Shown piece by piece: positions 7,310 through 14,808 of a DNA stretch of 17,834 nt. Location: contig JBBQYA010000065.1 of NCBI GenBank assembly GCA_038209155.1, forward strand, positions 1 through 17,834, written 5' to 3'. The DNA is from JBBQYA01 sp038209155. GTDB taxonomy: Bacteria > Bacteroidota > Bacteroidia > Sphingobacteriales > Sphingobacteriaceae. Position numbers and translations under genes: made by a program. Positions within the stretch are counted from its first letter, which is position 1. Each line of letters begins with the position of its first letter. Under the pieces are notes generated by a model, which was not told where the DNA came from, did not search any database, and worked only from the letters and a program-made list of their open reading frames with translations.

Positions 7310-8857
7310 ATGGAAGACAAAAAAATAATCACCGATTCTGGAATTCCAATTGAAGAAATTTATACCAAAGATGTTTCAGACGGTTCGGTAGCGGGAAGTT
7401 TTCCTTACACTAGAGGAATACAAAAAGATATGTATCGAGGGCGGTTTTGGACCATGAGGCAATATGCAGGTTTTTCAACAGCCTCAGAATCCAATAAAAG
7501 ATATCATTATTTATTAGCTCAAGGAACTACTGGTCTTTCAGTTGCATTTGATTTACCAACCCAAATCGGATATGATTCTGACCATGAATTTGCAGATGGA
7601 GAAGTAGGTAAAGTTGGAGTTGCAATAGATTCTTTGAAAGATATTGAAGAATTATTTGATGGAATTAAGTTGGAGAATATCACCACCAGTATGACTATTA
7701 ATGCAACCGCTTCTATTTTATTAGCAATGTATATTGCCTTAGCCAAAAAGCAAGGAGCAGATTTAAGTAAGATTTCTGGAACCATTCAAAATGATATTTT
7801 GAAAGAATATGCTGCTCGTGGAACGTACATTTATCCCCCAGAGCAATCCATGAGATTGATTACTGATATTTTTGAATATTGTAGTAAAGAAGTTCCAAAA
7901 TGGAATACGATTTCCATTTCTGGTTATCATATTCGCGAAGCGGGAAGCACAGCCGTTCAAGAATTGGCATTTACTTTAGCTAATGGAAAAGCTTATTTGC
8001 AAGCTGCTTTAGACAAAAAATTGGATATTGATATTTTCGCCAAAAGGCTTTCCTTCTTTTTTAATTGTCACAATGATTTTTTTGAAGAAATAGCAAAATT
8101 TAGAGCTGCGAGAAGAATGTGGGCCAAAATTACAAGCGATTTAGGTGCTAAAGATCCAAAAGCTACTCAACTAAGATTTCATACTCAAACTGGTGGTTCT
8201 ACTTTAACTGCTCAACAACCAAACAACAATATTATTCGAGTTTCCATGCAAGCTTTAGCAGCCGTTTTGGGTGGAACGCAATCTTTACATACCAATGGTT
8301 TTGATGAAGCGCTTTCTTTACCAACCGAAGAAGCTGCTCAAATTGCTTTAAGAACACAACAATTAATTGCTTTTGAAAGTGGAGTTACTGCTACAGTTGA
8401 TCCTTTGGGTGGTTCTTATTTTGTTGAATCTTTAACCAATCAAATAGAAGCCGCAGCTCATGTTTATTTGGATAAAATAAGTGCAATGGGTGGAGCAGTT
8501 GCTGCCATTGAAAATGGATATATTCAACAACAAATTGCAGATTCTGCTTATAAATATCAAAAAGATATTGAATCAAAGGAGAGAATTATAGTTGGGGTGA
8601 ATAAATTTGAAAAAGAAGAAGATGCGCCCATAAATGTTTTCAGAGTGGATGATTCTATTCGATTAATACAAATGGACAAACTCATACAATTAAAAAAAGA
8701 AAGAGATTCAATTGCAGTGTCAAATTCCTTAAAACGAATAAATTCCGATGCAAAAAATGGAAATAATTTAATGTATGGAATTGTGGAAGCTGTAGAAGCC
8801 TATGCCACTCTTGGTGAAATAGCAGACGAATTACGTTCGGTTTTTGGGGAATATTAA
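7310..8857 (+). CDS. Methylmalonyl-CoA mutase, large (substrate-binding) chain without B12 domain
   Basis: This is the TIM-barrel catalytic chain of an adenosylcobalamin-dependent acyl-CoA mutase, interconverting methylmalonyl-CoA and succinyl-CoA in propionate and odd-chain or branched-chain metabolism. The 515-residue protein matches the family from RGIQKDMYRGRFWTMRQYAGFSTA to TQSLHTNGFDEALSLPTEEAAQIALRTQ and the DPLGGS motif. Residues recalled as substrate-determining in Propionibacterium MutB (Tyr89, Arg207, His244) are matched by Tyr52 (RQYAGFS), Arg170 (KEYAARGTY) and His207 (SGYHIREAG). Isobutyryl-CoA mutases have Phe and Gln at the first two. The protein stops before the usual cobalamin-binding domain (no DXHXXG motif), so a separate small subunit is needed and is not in this window. 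It is the second gene of a two-gene operon. Confidence 0.9.
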   Translation: MEDKKIITDSGIPIEEIYTKDVSDGSVAGSFPYTRGIQKDMYRGRFWTMRQYAGFSTASESNKRYHYLLAQGTTGLSVAFDLPTQIGYDSDHEFADGEVGKVGVAIDSLKDIEELFDGIKLENITTSMTINATASILLAMYIALAKKQGADLSKISGTIQNDILKEYAARGTYIYPPEQSMRLITDIFEYCSKEVPKWNTISISGYHIREAGSTAVQELAFTLANGKAYLQAALDKKLDIDIFAKRLSFFFNCHNDFFEEIAKFRAARRMWAKITSDLGAKDPKATQLRFHTQTGGSTLTAQQPNNNIIRVSMQALAAVLGGTQSLHTNGFDEALSLPTEEAAQIALRTQQLIAFESGVTATVDPLGGSYFVESLTNQIEAAAHVYLDKISAMGGAVAAIENGYIQQQIADSAYKYQKDIESKERIIVGVNKFEKEEDAPINVFRVDDSIRLIQMDKLIQLKKERDSIAVSNSLKRINSDAKNGNNLMYGIVEAVEAYATLGEIADELRSVFGEY

Positions 8858-8913
8858 AAAAATTCAGAATCCTGCTTAACATAAACTTAACAATATCCGA
8901 ATTATTAAAATTG

Positions 8914-8921
8914 TACTTTTG
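8914..8921 (+). promoter_or_regulatory. Candidate -7 box before the split 5'-nucleotidase genes
   Basis: TACTTTTG matches TAnnTTTG. Only 4 nt separate it from the ATG at 8926, so transcription from it would give an almost leaderless mRNA. The match may be chance in AT-rich DNA. No -33 TTG is evident. Confidence 0.3.
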
Positions 8922-8925
8922 AGTT

Positions 8926-9675
8926 ATGACAAATAAAATACGGAACCGAATTATTGTTCCGCTTCTTGCAATTACTCTCTTTTCTTGTTCTAAAGATTTC
9001 AGAGCTGTCAGTAATGAAAAAAAATTATATAAAATGGATTCTGGATATTCTCCAGATGCAAATGTAGTTTCATTAATTGCTCCTTACAAAGCAAAAATAG
9101 ATGCTCAAATGAATGAAATTATTGGTTTTTCTGAAACCGATATGCAGAAAAATTCTCCAGAAAGTAAATTAGGAAACTTTGTAGCCGATGCAACTTTAGC
9201 TGAAGTAAAATTGGTAGAACCCAAGGCAAATTTTAGTTTTTTTAATAATGGAGGTTTGCGAAATTCATTACCAAAAGGAAATATAACAGTTGGAAATGTT
9301 TTTGAACTAATGCCTTTTGAAAATGAATTAGTGCTATTAGAATTAGAACCTGATAGTATTAAAAGTTTAATTAATTATCTAATAAAAAGAAATGGAGCAC
9401 CAGTTGGAGGTTTGAGATTAACTTCTAACAATGAGATAGCGAATCAAATCTTGATTAATGATCAGACTTTTGATTCTAAAAAAAATTACTTTGTACTTAC
9501 TTCTGATTACTTGGCAGGAGGCGGCGATAATTATGTTTTTTTTACCAATCCTGTTTCCCGAAAAAATTTAAATCTAAAACTTAGAGATGTTCTAATTTCC
9601 TACATCCGTGCACAAACCAAATTATCAAAAAATCTAAATCCAACACTTGATGGCCGCATTACTATCGTTAAATAG
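8926..9675 (+). CDS. 5'-nucleotidase C-terminal domain lipoprotein
   Basis: This 249-residue protein corresponds to the nucleotide-binding C-terminal half (5_nucleotid_C) of periplasmic or surface 5'-nucleotidases (UshA/NutA class). It begins with a lipoprotein signal peptide: basic start, hydrophobic stretch and a lipobox ending LFSC, with Cys21 as the lipidated residue. Family motifs include ESKLGNFVADATL, FNNGGLRNSLPKGNITVGNVFELMPFENELV and SDYLAGGGDNYVFF. The metallophosphoesterase half is missing here but is encoded by the next gene, which overlaps by 26 bp. The two products probably form one two-subunit enzyme in the periplasm or at the outer membrane. Alone, this domain would bind nucleotide but not hydrolyse it. 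Other phosphoester substrates are possible. Confidence 0.9.
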   Translation: MTNKIRNRIIVPLLAITLFSCSKDFRAVSNEKKLYKMDSGYSPDANVVSLIAPYKAKIDAQMNEIIGFSETDMQKNSPESKLGNFVADATLAEVKLVEPKANFSFFNNGGLRNSLPKGNITVGNVFELMPFENELVLLELEPDSIKSLINYLIKRNGAPVGGLRLTSNNEIANQILINDQTFDSKKNYFVLTSDYLAGGGDNYVFFTNPVSRKNLNLKLRDVLISYIRAQTKLSKNLNPTLDGRITIVK

Positions 9676-10600
9676 AAGAGACTTTATTCGCACTACAAGT
9701 AGTGCAGCAGCATTATTGGCTTTAGGAATTAATCCATTTGATCTTTCTGCAAAAGGGAGAGTCATCAAAATTACCATTTTGAGTACCAATGATGTGCATA
9801 GCAGAATAGAGCCTTTTCCGATGGATGGAAGCAGAAATCAAGGGATGGGTGGAGCTTCTAGAAGAGCAGCCATGATCAAAAAAATAAGAGAACAAGAAAA
9901 AAATGTGCTTTTATTAGATGCAGGAGATATTTTTCAAGGAACTCCCTATTTCAATTTCTTTGAAGGAGAATTGGAATTCAAACTTATGTCGGAAATGGGG
10001 TATGATGCCGCTACCATCGGAAATCATGATTTTGATAATGGTTTAGAAGGATTTTTTAAAGAACTTCCCAATGCAAATTTCGCCATTCTAAATGCAAACT
10101 ACGATTTGAGTAACACCATTTTAAAAGATAAAGTCCAGCCTTATAAAATCTTTAAAAAAGAAGGAGTTAAAGTTGGAGTTTTCGGAATTGGAATTGAATT
10201 AGATGGCTTAGTACCAAAAAAATTATATGGCGAAACCGTTTATCAAGATCCTTTAGAGAAAGCAAACAAAACGGCAGCTTTATTAAAAAATGAATTGGAC
10301 TGCGATTTGGTAATCTGCCTTTCTCATTTAGGTTATAAATATCCAGATAGAAAAATTTCTGATGAAGTATTGGCCCAAAACACGAAAAATATCGATTTGA
10401 TTTTGGGAGGGCATACTCATACATTTTTGAATGAGCCAGTTAAATTTTCAAACCTAGATGGATTAGAAGTTAATGTATCACAAGTAGGTTGGGCTGGTAT
10501 CAATCTAGGAAGGATTGACTACTATTTTGAACCGGAAAAGAAGAAAAAAACAGCAAATGGTTCTGCACTTTTAGTGGACAACTCATTTGCAAAAAGTTGA
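9650..10600 (+). CDS. Tat-exported metallophosphoesterase, 5'-nucleotidase N-terminal half
   Basis: This protein carries the two-metal catalytic domain of 5'-nucleotidases, which hydrolyse nucleoside phosphates outside the cytoplasm. The ATG at 9650 is chosen over the TTG one codon upstream. It gives 316 residues beginning with a twin-arginine signal (NRRDFIRTTSSAAALLALG, residues 8-26). The metal ligands are all present: Asp48/His50 (STNDVHSR), Asp90 (LDAGDIFQGTP), Asn125/His126 (IGNHDFDNG), His226 (CLSHLGYK) and His255/His257 (GGHTHTF). It ends about where the C-terminal binding domain would begin; that domain is the preceding gene. The start lies 26 bp inside that gene, so translation is likely coupled. 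Metal loading in the cytoplasm before folded export would explain Tat use (inference). Confidence 0.92.
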   Translation: MAALLSLNRRDFIRTTSSAAALLALGINPFDLSAKGRVIKITILSTNDVHSRIEPFPMDGSRNQGMGGASRRAAMIKKIREQEKNVLLLDAGDIFQGTPYFNFFEGELEFKLMSEMGYDAATIGNHDFDNGLEGFFKELPNANFAILNANYDLSNTILKDKVQPYKIFKKEGVKVGVFGIGIELDGLVPKKLYGETVYQDPLEKANKTAALLKNELDCDLVICLSHLGYKYPDRKISDEVLAQNTKNIDLILGGHTHTFLNEPVKFSNLDGLEVNVSQVGWAGINLGRIDYYFEPEKKKKTANGSALLVDNSFAKS

Positions 10601-11016
10601 TTTAAATACAAATGTATTTTTCTGCAATCTTGCAAAGTTTTTTTATAAATAAATAATTTTATTTTTTTTAAAAAAGTTTCAATTATTCGATTTAAATTCT
10701 AATTTCAACTATTGAAGGTCGAGTAATTTGTTTGCTCAAATGTGTGCTTGAATTAGGTTTAAAGGCATTTTTGATTTAATACAAATATTTACTTATCGTT
10801 TTTGAATGTAATTTTTAGCGTTTTGTTTGATTTAAAACATTAATTTATTTCAAAAATAATTTAAAAAAAAATTAATTTGTTTTTGATCGAATTTTTTAAA
10901 AAAAAACTTAAAAATAATTCTTTTTCTTCTGTTTTTTATTCCAATCTTCGGCTTTCTATTTCTACCATTACTGGCATTTTGCCAACTATTGAAAAACAAT
11001 TTATTACGCTTTTATT
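10601..11016. other. AT-rich gap upstream of dnaA
   Basis: This 416-bp stretch holds no plausible gene and is one of the most AT-rich parts of the window, with several long T and A runs. It must contain the dnaA promoter, but no exact + strand TAnnTTTG was found; the nearest is TAGGTTTA at about 10754-10761. No DnaA box (TTATCCACA or one mismatch) was seen on either strand, so it is not called as a replication origin. An ATTTTTTAAAAAAAAACTT-type run near 10890-10908 is the most extreme segment. Confidence 0.6.
10604..10644 (+). terminator. Possible weak terminator after the metallophosphoesterase gene
   Basis: Two small inverted repeats follow the stop codon: AAATACA-AA-TGTATTT (10604-10619), then TGCAA-TC-TTGCA (10623-10634), with seven T at 10638-10644. 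Each stem is short and AT-rich with a very small loop, so this is only a candidate. Confidence 0.35.
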
Positions 11017-12444
11017 ATGGAAAAAACTTGCAAATCAGTATGGGAGAATTGTCTCCGAATTATTAAAGACAATGTTTCTGCGCAAAGCTATAAAACGTGG
11101 TTCGATCCCATTTCTGCCTTCAAGTTGGAAGAAAATATTCTTACGATTCAAGTTCCAAGTTTGTTTTTTTACGAATGGCTAGAAGAACATTATGTAAGTC
11201 TTTTAAGAAAAACTATCAAACACGAGCTTGGTACTGATGGCCGTCTGGAGTATAATATTGTAATGGAAAAAACTCCAAACTCTAAAAATTCTTTTACCAT
11301 CAATATTCCCACATCTGGAAATGGTGAACTTAAAAATCAGAGCATCCCTATTCCAGTAAACTTAAATTCTTCTATAAAAAACCCATTTATTATTCCTGGA
11401 TTAAAGAAAATCACGATCGATTCCCAAATTAATCCAAATTATTGTTTTGACAATTTTGTAGAAGGAGATTGTAATCGCTTAGCTCGTTCTGCCGGTTTTG
11501 CAGTTGCCAACAAACCAGGTGGAACTTCTTTCAACCCATTAATGATTTATGGTGGTGTGGGTTTAGGAAAAACGCATTTAAGCCAAGCAATTGGTGCTGC
11601 TATCAAAGGAAAATTTCCAGATAAAATGGTTCTTTATGTTTCTTCAGAAAAATTTAGCCAGCAGTTTGTAGATTCTATCAAAAATAACTCTGTCAATGAT
11701 TTTGTTAATTTTTATCAAATCATTGATGTATTAATAATGGATGATGTTCAGTTTTTTGCTAATAAAGAAAAAACCCAAGATATATTCTTCCAGATTTTCA
11801 ATCATTTACACCAATCTGGAAAACAAATAATTTTAACATCAGACAAAGCTCCTAAGGATTTGATAGGACTAGAAGATAGACTTTTATCTAGATTTAAATG
11901 GGGCCTTTCAGCAGACGTTCAAGTTCCGGATTTAGAAACTAGAATTGCTATCCTTCAAAAGAAAATGCATTCAGATGGAATTGAATTACCTTCCGAAGTA
12001 GTAGAATACGTTGCGCATAATATAGATTCTAATGTTCGTGAACTAGAAGGAGCATTAATTTCCTTATTAGCTCATGCTTCTTTAAATAAAAAGGAAATCG
12101 ACTTAGATTCTGCTAAGCAAATGTTGGTGAACTTTGTGAAAAACTCTGCACGAGAAATTTCTATAGAATATATTCAAAAGCTAGTTTGTGAGTATTTTGA
12201 AGTACCAATGGATATGGTAAAATCTGCCACTCGAAAAAGAGAGATTGTGCAAGCCAGACAAATATCAATGTATTTGGCTAAGAGCCATACAAAATCTTCG
12301 CTCAAAACTATTGGATCGCATTTCGGTGGTAGGGATCATTCAACAGTAATATATGCATGTCAAACAGTTGATGATTTAATAGAAACAGATAAAAAATTCA
12401 GGAATTATGTTTCTGATATTCAGAAAAAGTTAAAAATGAGTTAA
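11017..12444 (+). CDS. dnaA: Chromosomal replication initiator protein DnaA
   Basis: DnaA binds and melts the chromosomal origin and loads the replicative helicase. All four domains are present in 475 residues: domain I (1-80, VWENCLRIIKDNVSAQSYKTWFDPI), a linker to about 135, the AAA+ domain (NPNYCFDNFVEGDCNRLARSA onward) and the DNA-binding domain IV (about 380-475). Walker A is GGVGLGKT (179-186), Walker B LIMDDVQF (239-246), sensor I ILTSDKAP and the EDRLLSRF box follow, and the DnaA signature GGRDHSTVIYA is at 437-447. The ATG at 11017 gives a normal domain I and is preferred over any alternative. A strong terminator follows, so it appears monocistronic. No dnaN neighbour is seen, which is common in this phylum. 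Confidence 0.98.
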   Translation: MEKTCKSVWENCLRIIKDNVSAQSYKTWFDPISAFKLEENILTIQVPSLFFYEWLEEHYVSLLRKTIKHELGTDGRLEYNIVMEKTPNSKNSFTINIPTSGNGELKNQSIPIPVNLNSSIKNPFIIPGLKKITIDSQINPNYCFDNFVEGDCNRLARSAGFAVANKPGGTSFNPLMIYGGVGLGKTHLSQAIGAAIKGKFPDKMVLYVSSEKFSQQFVDSIKNNSVNDFVNFYQIIDVLIMDDVQFFANKEKTQDIFFQIFNHLHQSGKQIILTSDKAPKDLIGLEDRLLSRFKWGLSADVQVPDLETRIAILQKKMHSDGIELPSEVVEYVAHNIDSNVRELEGALISLLAHASLNKKEIDLDSAKQMLVNFVKNSAREISIEYIQKLVCEYFEVPMDMVKSATRKREIVQARQISMYLAKSHTKSSLKTIGSHFGGRDHSTVIYACQTVDDLIETDKKFRNYVSDIQKKLKMS

Positions 12445-12463
12445 CCATATTTTATAAAACCTG

Positions 12464-12502
12464 AAAAACCTGCTCTTTAATAAAGCAGGTTTTTTTATTT
12501 TT
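12464..12502 (+). terminator. Intrinsic terminator of dnaA
   Basis: AAAAACCTGCT (12464-12474) pairs perfectly with AGCAGGTTTTT (12484-12494) around a 9-nt loop, followed by a T-tract interrupted by one A. It starts 20 nt after the dnaA stop codon. Confidence 0.93.
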
Positions 12503-12503
12503 G
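12496..12503 (+). promoter_or_regulatory. TATTTTTG box merged with the dnaA terminator
   Basis: The end of the terminator T-tract plus the next base reads TATTTTTG, matching TAnnTTTG. It lies 3 nt before the ATG of the interrupted NTF2-like gene, which would make that mRNA leaderless. It may be a chance product of the T-tract. Confidence 0.25.
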
Positions 12504-12506
12504 GAC

Positions 12507-12953
12507 ATGACTAAATTCTTTAAACTAATTGCAATATTTACATTTTGCTTTTTAAATAAAGCATTTGCTCAATCCGATATCAGTAAAGTTAAATCTATCA
12601 TTCGTTTGTTTTTTAGTTCAATGAAAAACTCAGATACAAGTTTGCTCCGAACTACACTTCATCCAAAATGTCAAATAAATACGATTAAAACAAATGGAAT
12701 AATAGAACCAGAAACGATCTCTGGCTAACTAGATCAGATTGTGAAATCTCCAAAAAACTCGCTAGACGAGAGAATTGAATTCGGATCAATTGTAATAGAT
12801 TCCAATTTAGCAGTACTTATTATACCTTATCTTTTTTATTACCAAGAAAACTTCTTCCATTGTGGGATGAATAGTTTTCGATTAGTTAAAGTAAAAAATG
12901 AATGGTTCGTTTTTACAATCGCAGATACGAGAAGAAAAACGGATTGTAATTAA
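12507..12953 (+). pseudogene. Secreted NTF2-like (SnoaL/lumazine-binding-like) protein gene with an in-frame stop
   Basis: Two open stretches in the same frame, 12507-12725 and 12729-12950, are separated only by a TAA codon at 12726-12728. Read through, they give one protein of about 148 residues plus the stop position. It has a signal peptide (MTKFFKLIAIFTFCFLNKAFAQS) and a short domain resembling the cystatin-like NTF2 fold: IIRLFFSSMKNSDTSLLRTTLHPKCQINTI at the start and FRLVKVKNEWFVFTIADTRRK at the end. The match is by pattern only. The second half also has its own GTG (12741), but a half NTF2 fold is unlikely to be stable. No frameshift is needed, so the simplest view is a single nonsense mutation, or a sequencing error, in a recently intact gene. 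No independent promoter is clear. Confidence 0.72.
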
Positions 12954-12988
12954 ATTAAAGGATTTTATTTTCAGATTTTATTTATTGG

Positions 12989-13000
12989 TTCAAATTTGAA
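12989..13000. repeat. 12-bp perfect palindrome between convergent genes
   Basis: TTCAAATTTGAA lies in the 58-bp gap between the NTF2-like pseudogene (+) and the TPM operon (-). It could form a short AT-rich hairpin for either strand, but lacks a proper T-tract. It is recorded as structure only, not as a terminator. Confidence 0.4.
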
Positions 13001-13011
13001 AGAATTCGTTT

Positions 13012-13773
13012 TTACCAACTTCCACTAGATCCACCACCACCAAAACCGCCGCCGCCAAAACCACCAAAACCTCCTCCTCCGCCACCGCCACCACCAGAAA
13101 ATCCTCCAAAAGAACCTCTGTGGTTTCCTCCTCCCATAGTCATTAACATCCACCAAGGTAAGGCGCCTCCACCAATTACTCGGTTTCCGCCTCCTCCATT
13201 TTTACTGATAAAAATAAAAAGAATAATGAGAATTACGATAATGATAAACCCGATTGGACTTCCTTCTTTTGATTTTTGTGGTTCAGCATCATATTCTCCT
13301 TTGGTTAATTTAATTAAACTGGTAGTTCCAGCATCAATACCACCATAGAAATCCCCTTGCTTAAAAGCAGGTTTTACATCGTTCTCAATTATTCTTTTGC
13401 TTAATGCATCTGGAACAACACCTTCTAAACCATATCCAACTTCAATTCTTATTTTACGGTCCTCTTTAGAAATCAAAAATAATATTCCATTATCTTTTTG
13501 TTTTTGACCTATTCCCCAGCTTTCTGCTAATCTGTTTGCATAATCTGCAACATCAGAACCATCCAAATTTTGAATGATAACTACCGTTATCTGATTAGAA
13601 CTAGAATCATTAAAAGCAACCAGTTTTTGTTCTAATGCTTGCTGCTGTTCGGAACTTAATGTATTTGTAAAGTCATTAACAAGCTTATTAGGCTTAGCAG
13701 GAAAGTTTTGAGACCATGCATTCCCTATTAAAATGATTAGCGATAAACATGTCGCTAGTATTATTTTTTTCAT
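13012..13773 (-). CDS. TPM-domain membrane protein with glycine-rich tail (YgcG-like)
   Basis: TPM domains occur in envelope proteins and often sit beside LemA; their biochemical role is poorly defined, though thylakoid relatives act in photosystem II repair. The 253-residue protein has a signal peptide (about 1-21), a TPM domain (about 27-155, with LVNDFTNTLSSEQQQALEQKL, QITVVIIQNLDG, NGILFLISKEDRKIRIEVGYGLEGVVPD and FYGGIDAG), a TM helix at 173-190, and a C-terminal tail of about 60 residues made largely of Gly and Phe, ending GGGGSSGSW. That tail is common in this family. The TPM domain would face the periplasm. The start overlaps the previous gene by 4 bp (ATGA), so the two are coupled. 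It is the last gene of the lemA operon. Confidence 0.9.
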   Translation of the reverse strand: MKKIILATCLSLIILIGNAWSQNFPAKPNKLVNDFTNTLSSEQQQALEQKLVAFNDSSSNQITVVIIQNLDGSDVADYANRLAESWGIGQKQKDNGILFLISKEDRKIRIEVGYGLEGVVPDALSKRIIENDVKPAFKQGDFYGGIDAGTTSLIKLTKGEYDAEPQKSKEGSPIGFIIIVILIILFIFISKNGGGGNRVIGGGALPWWMLMTMGGGNHRGSFGGFSGGGGGGGGGFGGFGGGGFGGGGSSGSW

Positions 13774-14204
13774 TCGTAGAAAGCTATATCGTCAGAAAGT
13801 TCGTTTTTATCGCCCTCTGTATATGGAAAATTATTTTTTAAGATTAACCCTACAGATTCTATCCCTGAAATTAGTCCCGCTGAAATGTTTTTTTGTTTAA
13901 AATGATTAAGCATCATTTCTTTGGTATTTTCCCAGAAATCTTTTTCTACAACTGCATTAATTCCAGCATCTCCGATAATTGCGAATTTATGATCTTCTGT
14001 AGATAAAAAAATTAAAACTCCATTGCGTAATGCAGTTTCGTGCATTTTCAATTCCTTGAAATAATATGCTGCTCTATCCAAAACATCCTCGTTGCATCGT
14101 CTTTGAATACAAATTTTAATTTCTCCCGAAGTTACTTGTTCCGCACTTTTAATCGCAATTTTTACTGAATCCCATTCAGCTGCAGAAAGACTTTCTTTAG
14201 ACAT
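13770..14204 (-). CDS. Small TPM-domain protein
   Basis: This 144-residue protein is a second TPM-domain member in the same operon, shorter than its neighbour. It shows the family core: AIKSAEQVTSGEIKICIQRRC, NGVLIFLSTEDHKFAIIGDAGINAVVEKDFWENTKEMMLNHFKQKNISAGLISGIESVG. There is no signal peptide and no hydrophobic helix, so it is expected in the cytoplasm or bound to a partner, unlike the membrane-anchored neighbour. Its ATG shares one base with the lemA stop (TAATG) and its stop overlaps the next start (ATGA), so all three genes are probably translated in a coupled way. The lemA-TPM-TPM order is widespread in Bacteroidota. The specific function is unknown. Confidence 0.88.
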   Translation of the reverse strand: MSKESLSAAEWDSVKIAIKSAEQVTSGEIKICIQRRCNEDVLDRAAYYFKELKMHETALRNGVLIFLSTEDHKFAIIGDAGINAVVEKDFWENTKEMMLNHFKQKNISAGLISGIESVGLILKNNFPYTEGDKNELSDDIAFYE

Positions 14205-14785
14205 TAGAATTGTACAGTTGGAACTTTTTCTGCACCTTTTTCAGCTTCGAAATATCCTTTTTTTTGAAAACCAAACATCCCTGAAGTTAGATTATTTGGA
14301 AAAGTTCTAATTTTGGTGTTATATTCTTTAGTTACTTCGTTAAATCTATTTCTTTCTACTGTTATTCTGTTTTCAGTTCCTTCTAATTGAGCCTGTAATT
14401 CTAAAAAATTCTGATTTGCTTTTAAATTTGGATAACTTTCAACAACCACTAATAATTTTGACAAACTTGAAGTAATTCCGCTTTGAGCTTCTTGAAATTT
14501 TGCAATATTTTCTGGTGTTAAATTTTTTGGGTCTACAGTTACAGAAGTCGCTTTGGATCTTGCTTCAATTACTGCTGTTAATGTACTTTTTTCAAAATCA
14601 GCATATCCTTTTACTGTATTTACCAAATTTGGAATCAAATCAGATCTACGTTGATAAACATTTTCAACTTGTGCCCATTGAGAGCTAACTTGTTCATCTA
14701 AAGTAACCATTGAGTTGTATCCACAAGAGCTTAAAAGTGAACTTAAACTTCCGATGATAAGTAATCTAGCAATTGATTTTTTCAT
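14204..14785 (-). CDS. lemA: LemA family lipoprotein
   Basis: LemA proteins are membrane-tethered, mainly helical proteins of unclear function, repeatedly found with TPM-domain proteins. The 193-residue protein begins with a lipoprotein signal (MKKSIARLLIIGSLSSLLSSC, lipidated Cys at 21). The hallmark segments follow: LDEQVSSQWAQVENVYQRRSDLIPNLVNTVKGYADFEKSTLTAVIEARSKA, VVVESYPNLKANQNFLELQAQLEGTENRITVERNRFNEVTKEYN, and the conserved end FPNNLTSGMFGFQKKGYFEAEKGAEKVPTVQF. Classical LemA has an N-terminal TM helix; this and many Bacteroidota members use a lipid anchor instead. It is the first gene of the operon, with TATCTTTG 23 nt upstream as a likely promoter element. Confidence 0.94.
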   Translation of the reverse strand: MKKSIARLLIIGSLSSLLSSCGYNSMVTLDEQVSSQWAQVENVYQRRSDLIPNLVNTVKGYADFEKSTLTAVIEARSKATSVTVDPKNLTPENIAKFQEAQSGITSSLSKLLVVVESYPNLKANQNFLELQAQLEGTENRITVERNRFNEVTKEYNTKIRTFPNNLTSGMFGFQKKGYFEAEKGAEKVPTVQF

Positions 14786-14808
14786 GATTATTATTATGTT
14801 TATATCGG

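Noticed and set aside
9647..9649. TTG as the start codon of the metallophosphoesterase
   Set aside because: The ATG immediately following gives the same Tat signal and is the stronger start codon.
10601..11016. Replication origin upstream of dnaA
   Set aside because: The AT-rich gap lacks any recognisable DnaA boxes, so position next to dnaA alone is not enough.
10877..11182. 101-residue open frame on the + strand overlapping the dnaA start
   Set aside because: It begins at a TTG in AT-rich DNA, runs into dnaA in another frame and shows no recognisable motif.
12726..12728. TAA read as a sense codon (altered genetic code)
   Set aside because: Other genes here end properly at TAA after full-length conserved C-termini (for example dnaA and UXS), so a code change is not supported.
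12990..13100. Repeat array in the Gly-rich coding end of the TPM gene
   Set aside because: The repeated CCACCGCC-like runs simply encode the glycine-rich tail common in this family, and the reading frame is intact.
14716..14728. GTATCCACA, one mismatch from a DnaA box
   Set aside because: It is a single site inside the lemA coding sequence, far from a gene-free region and without companion boxes.
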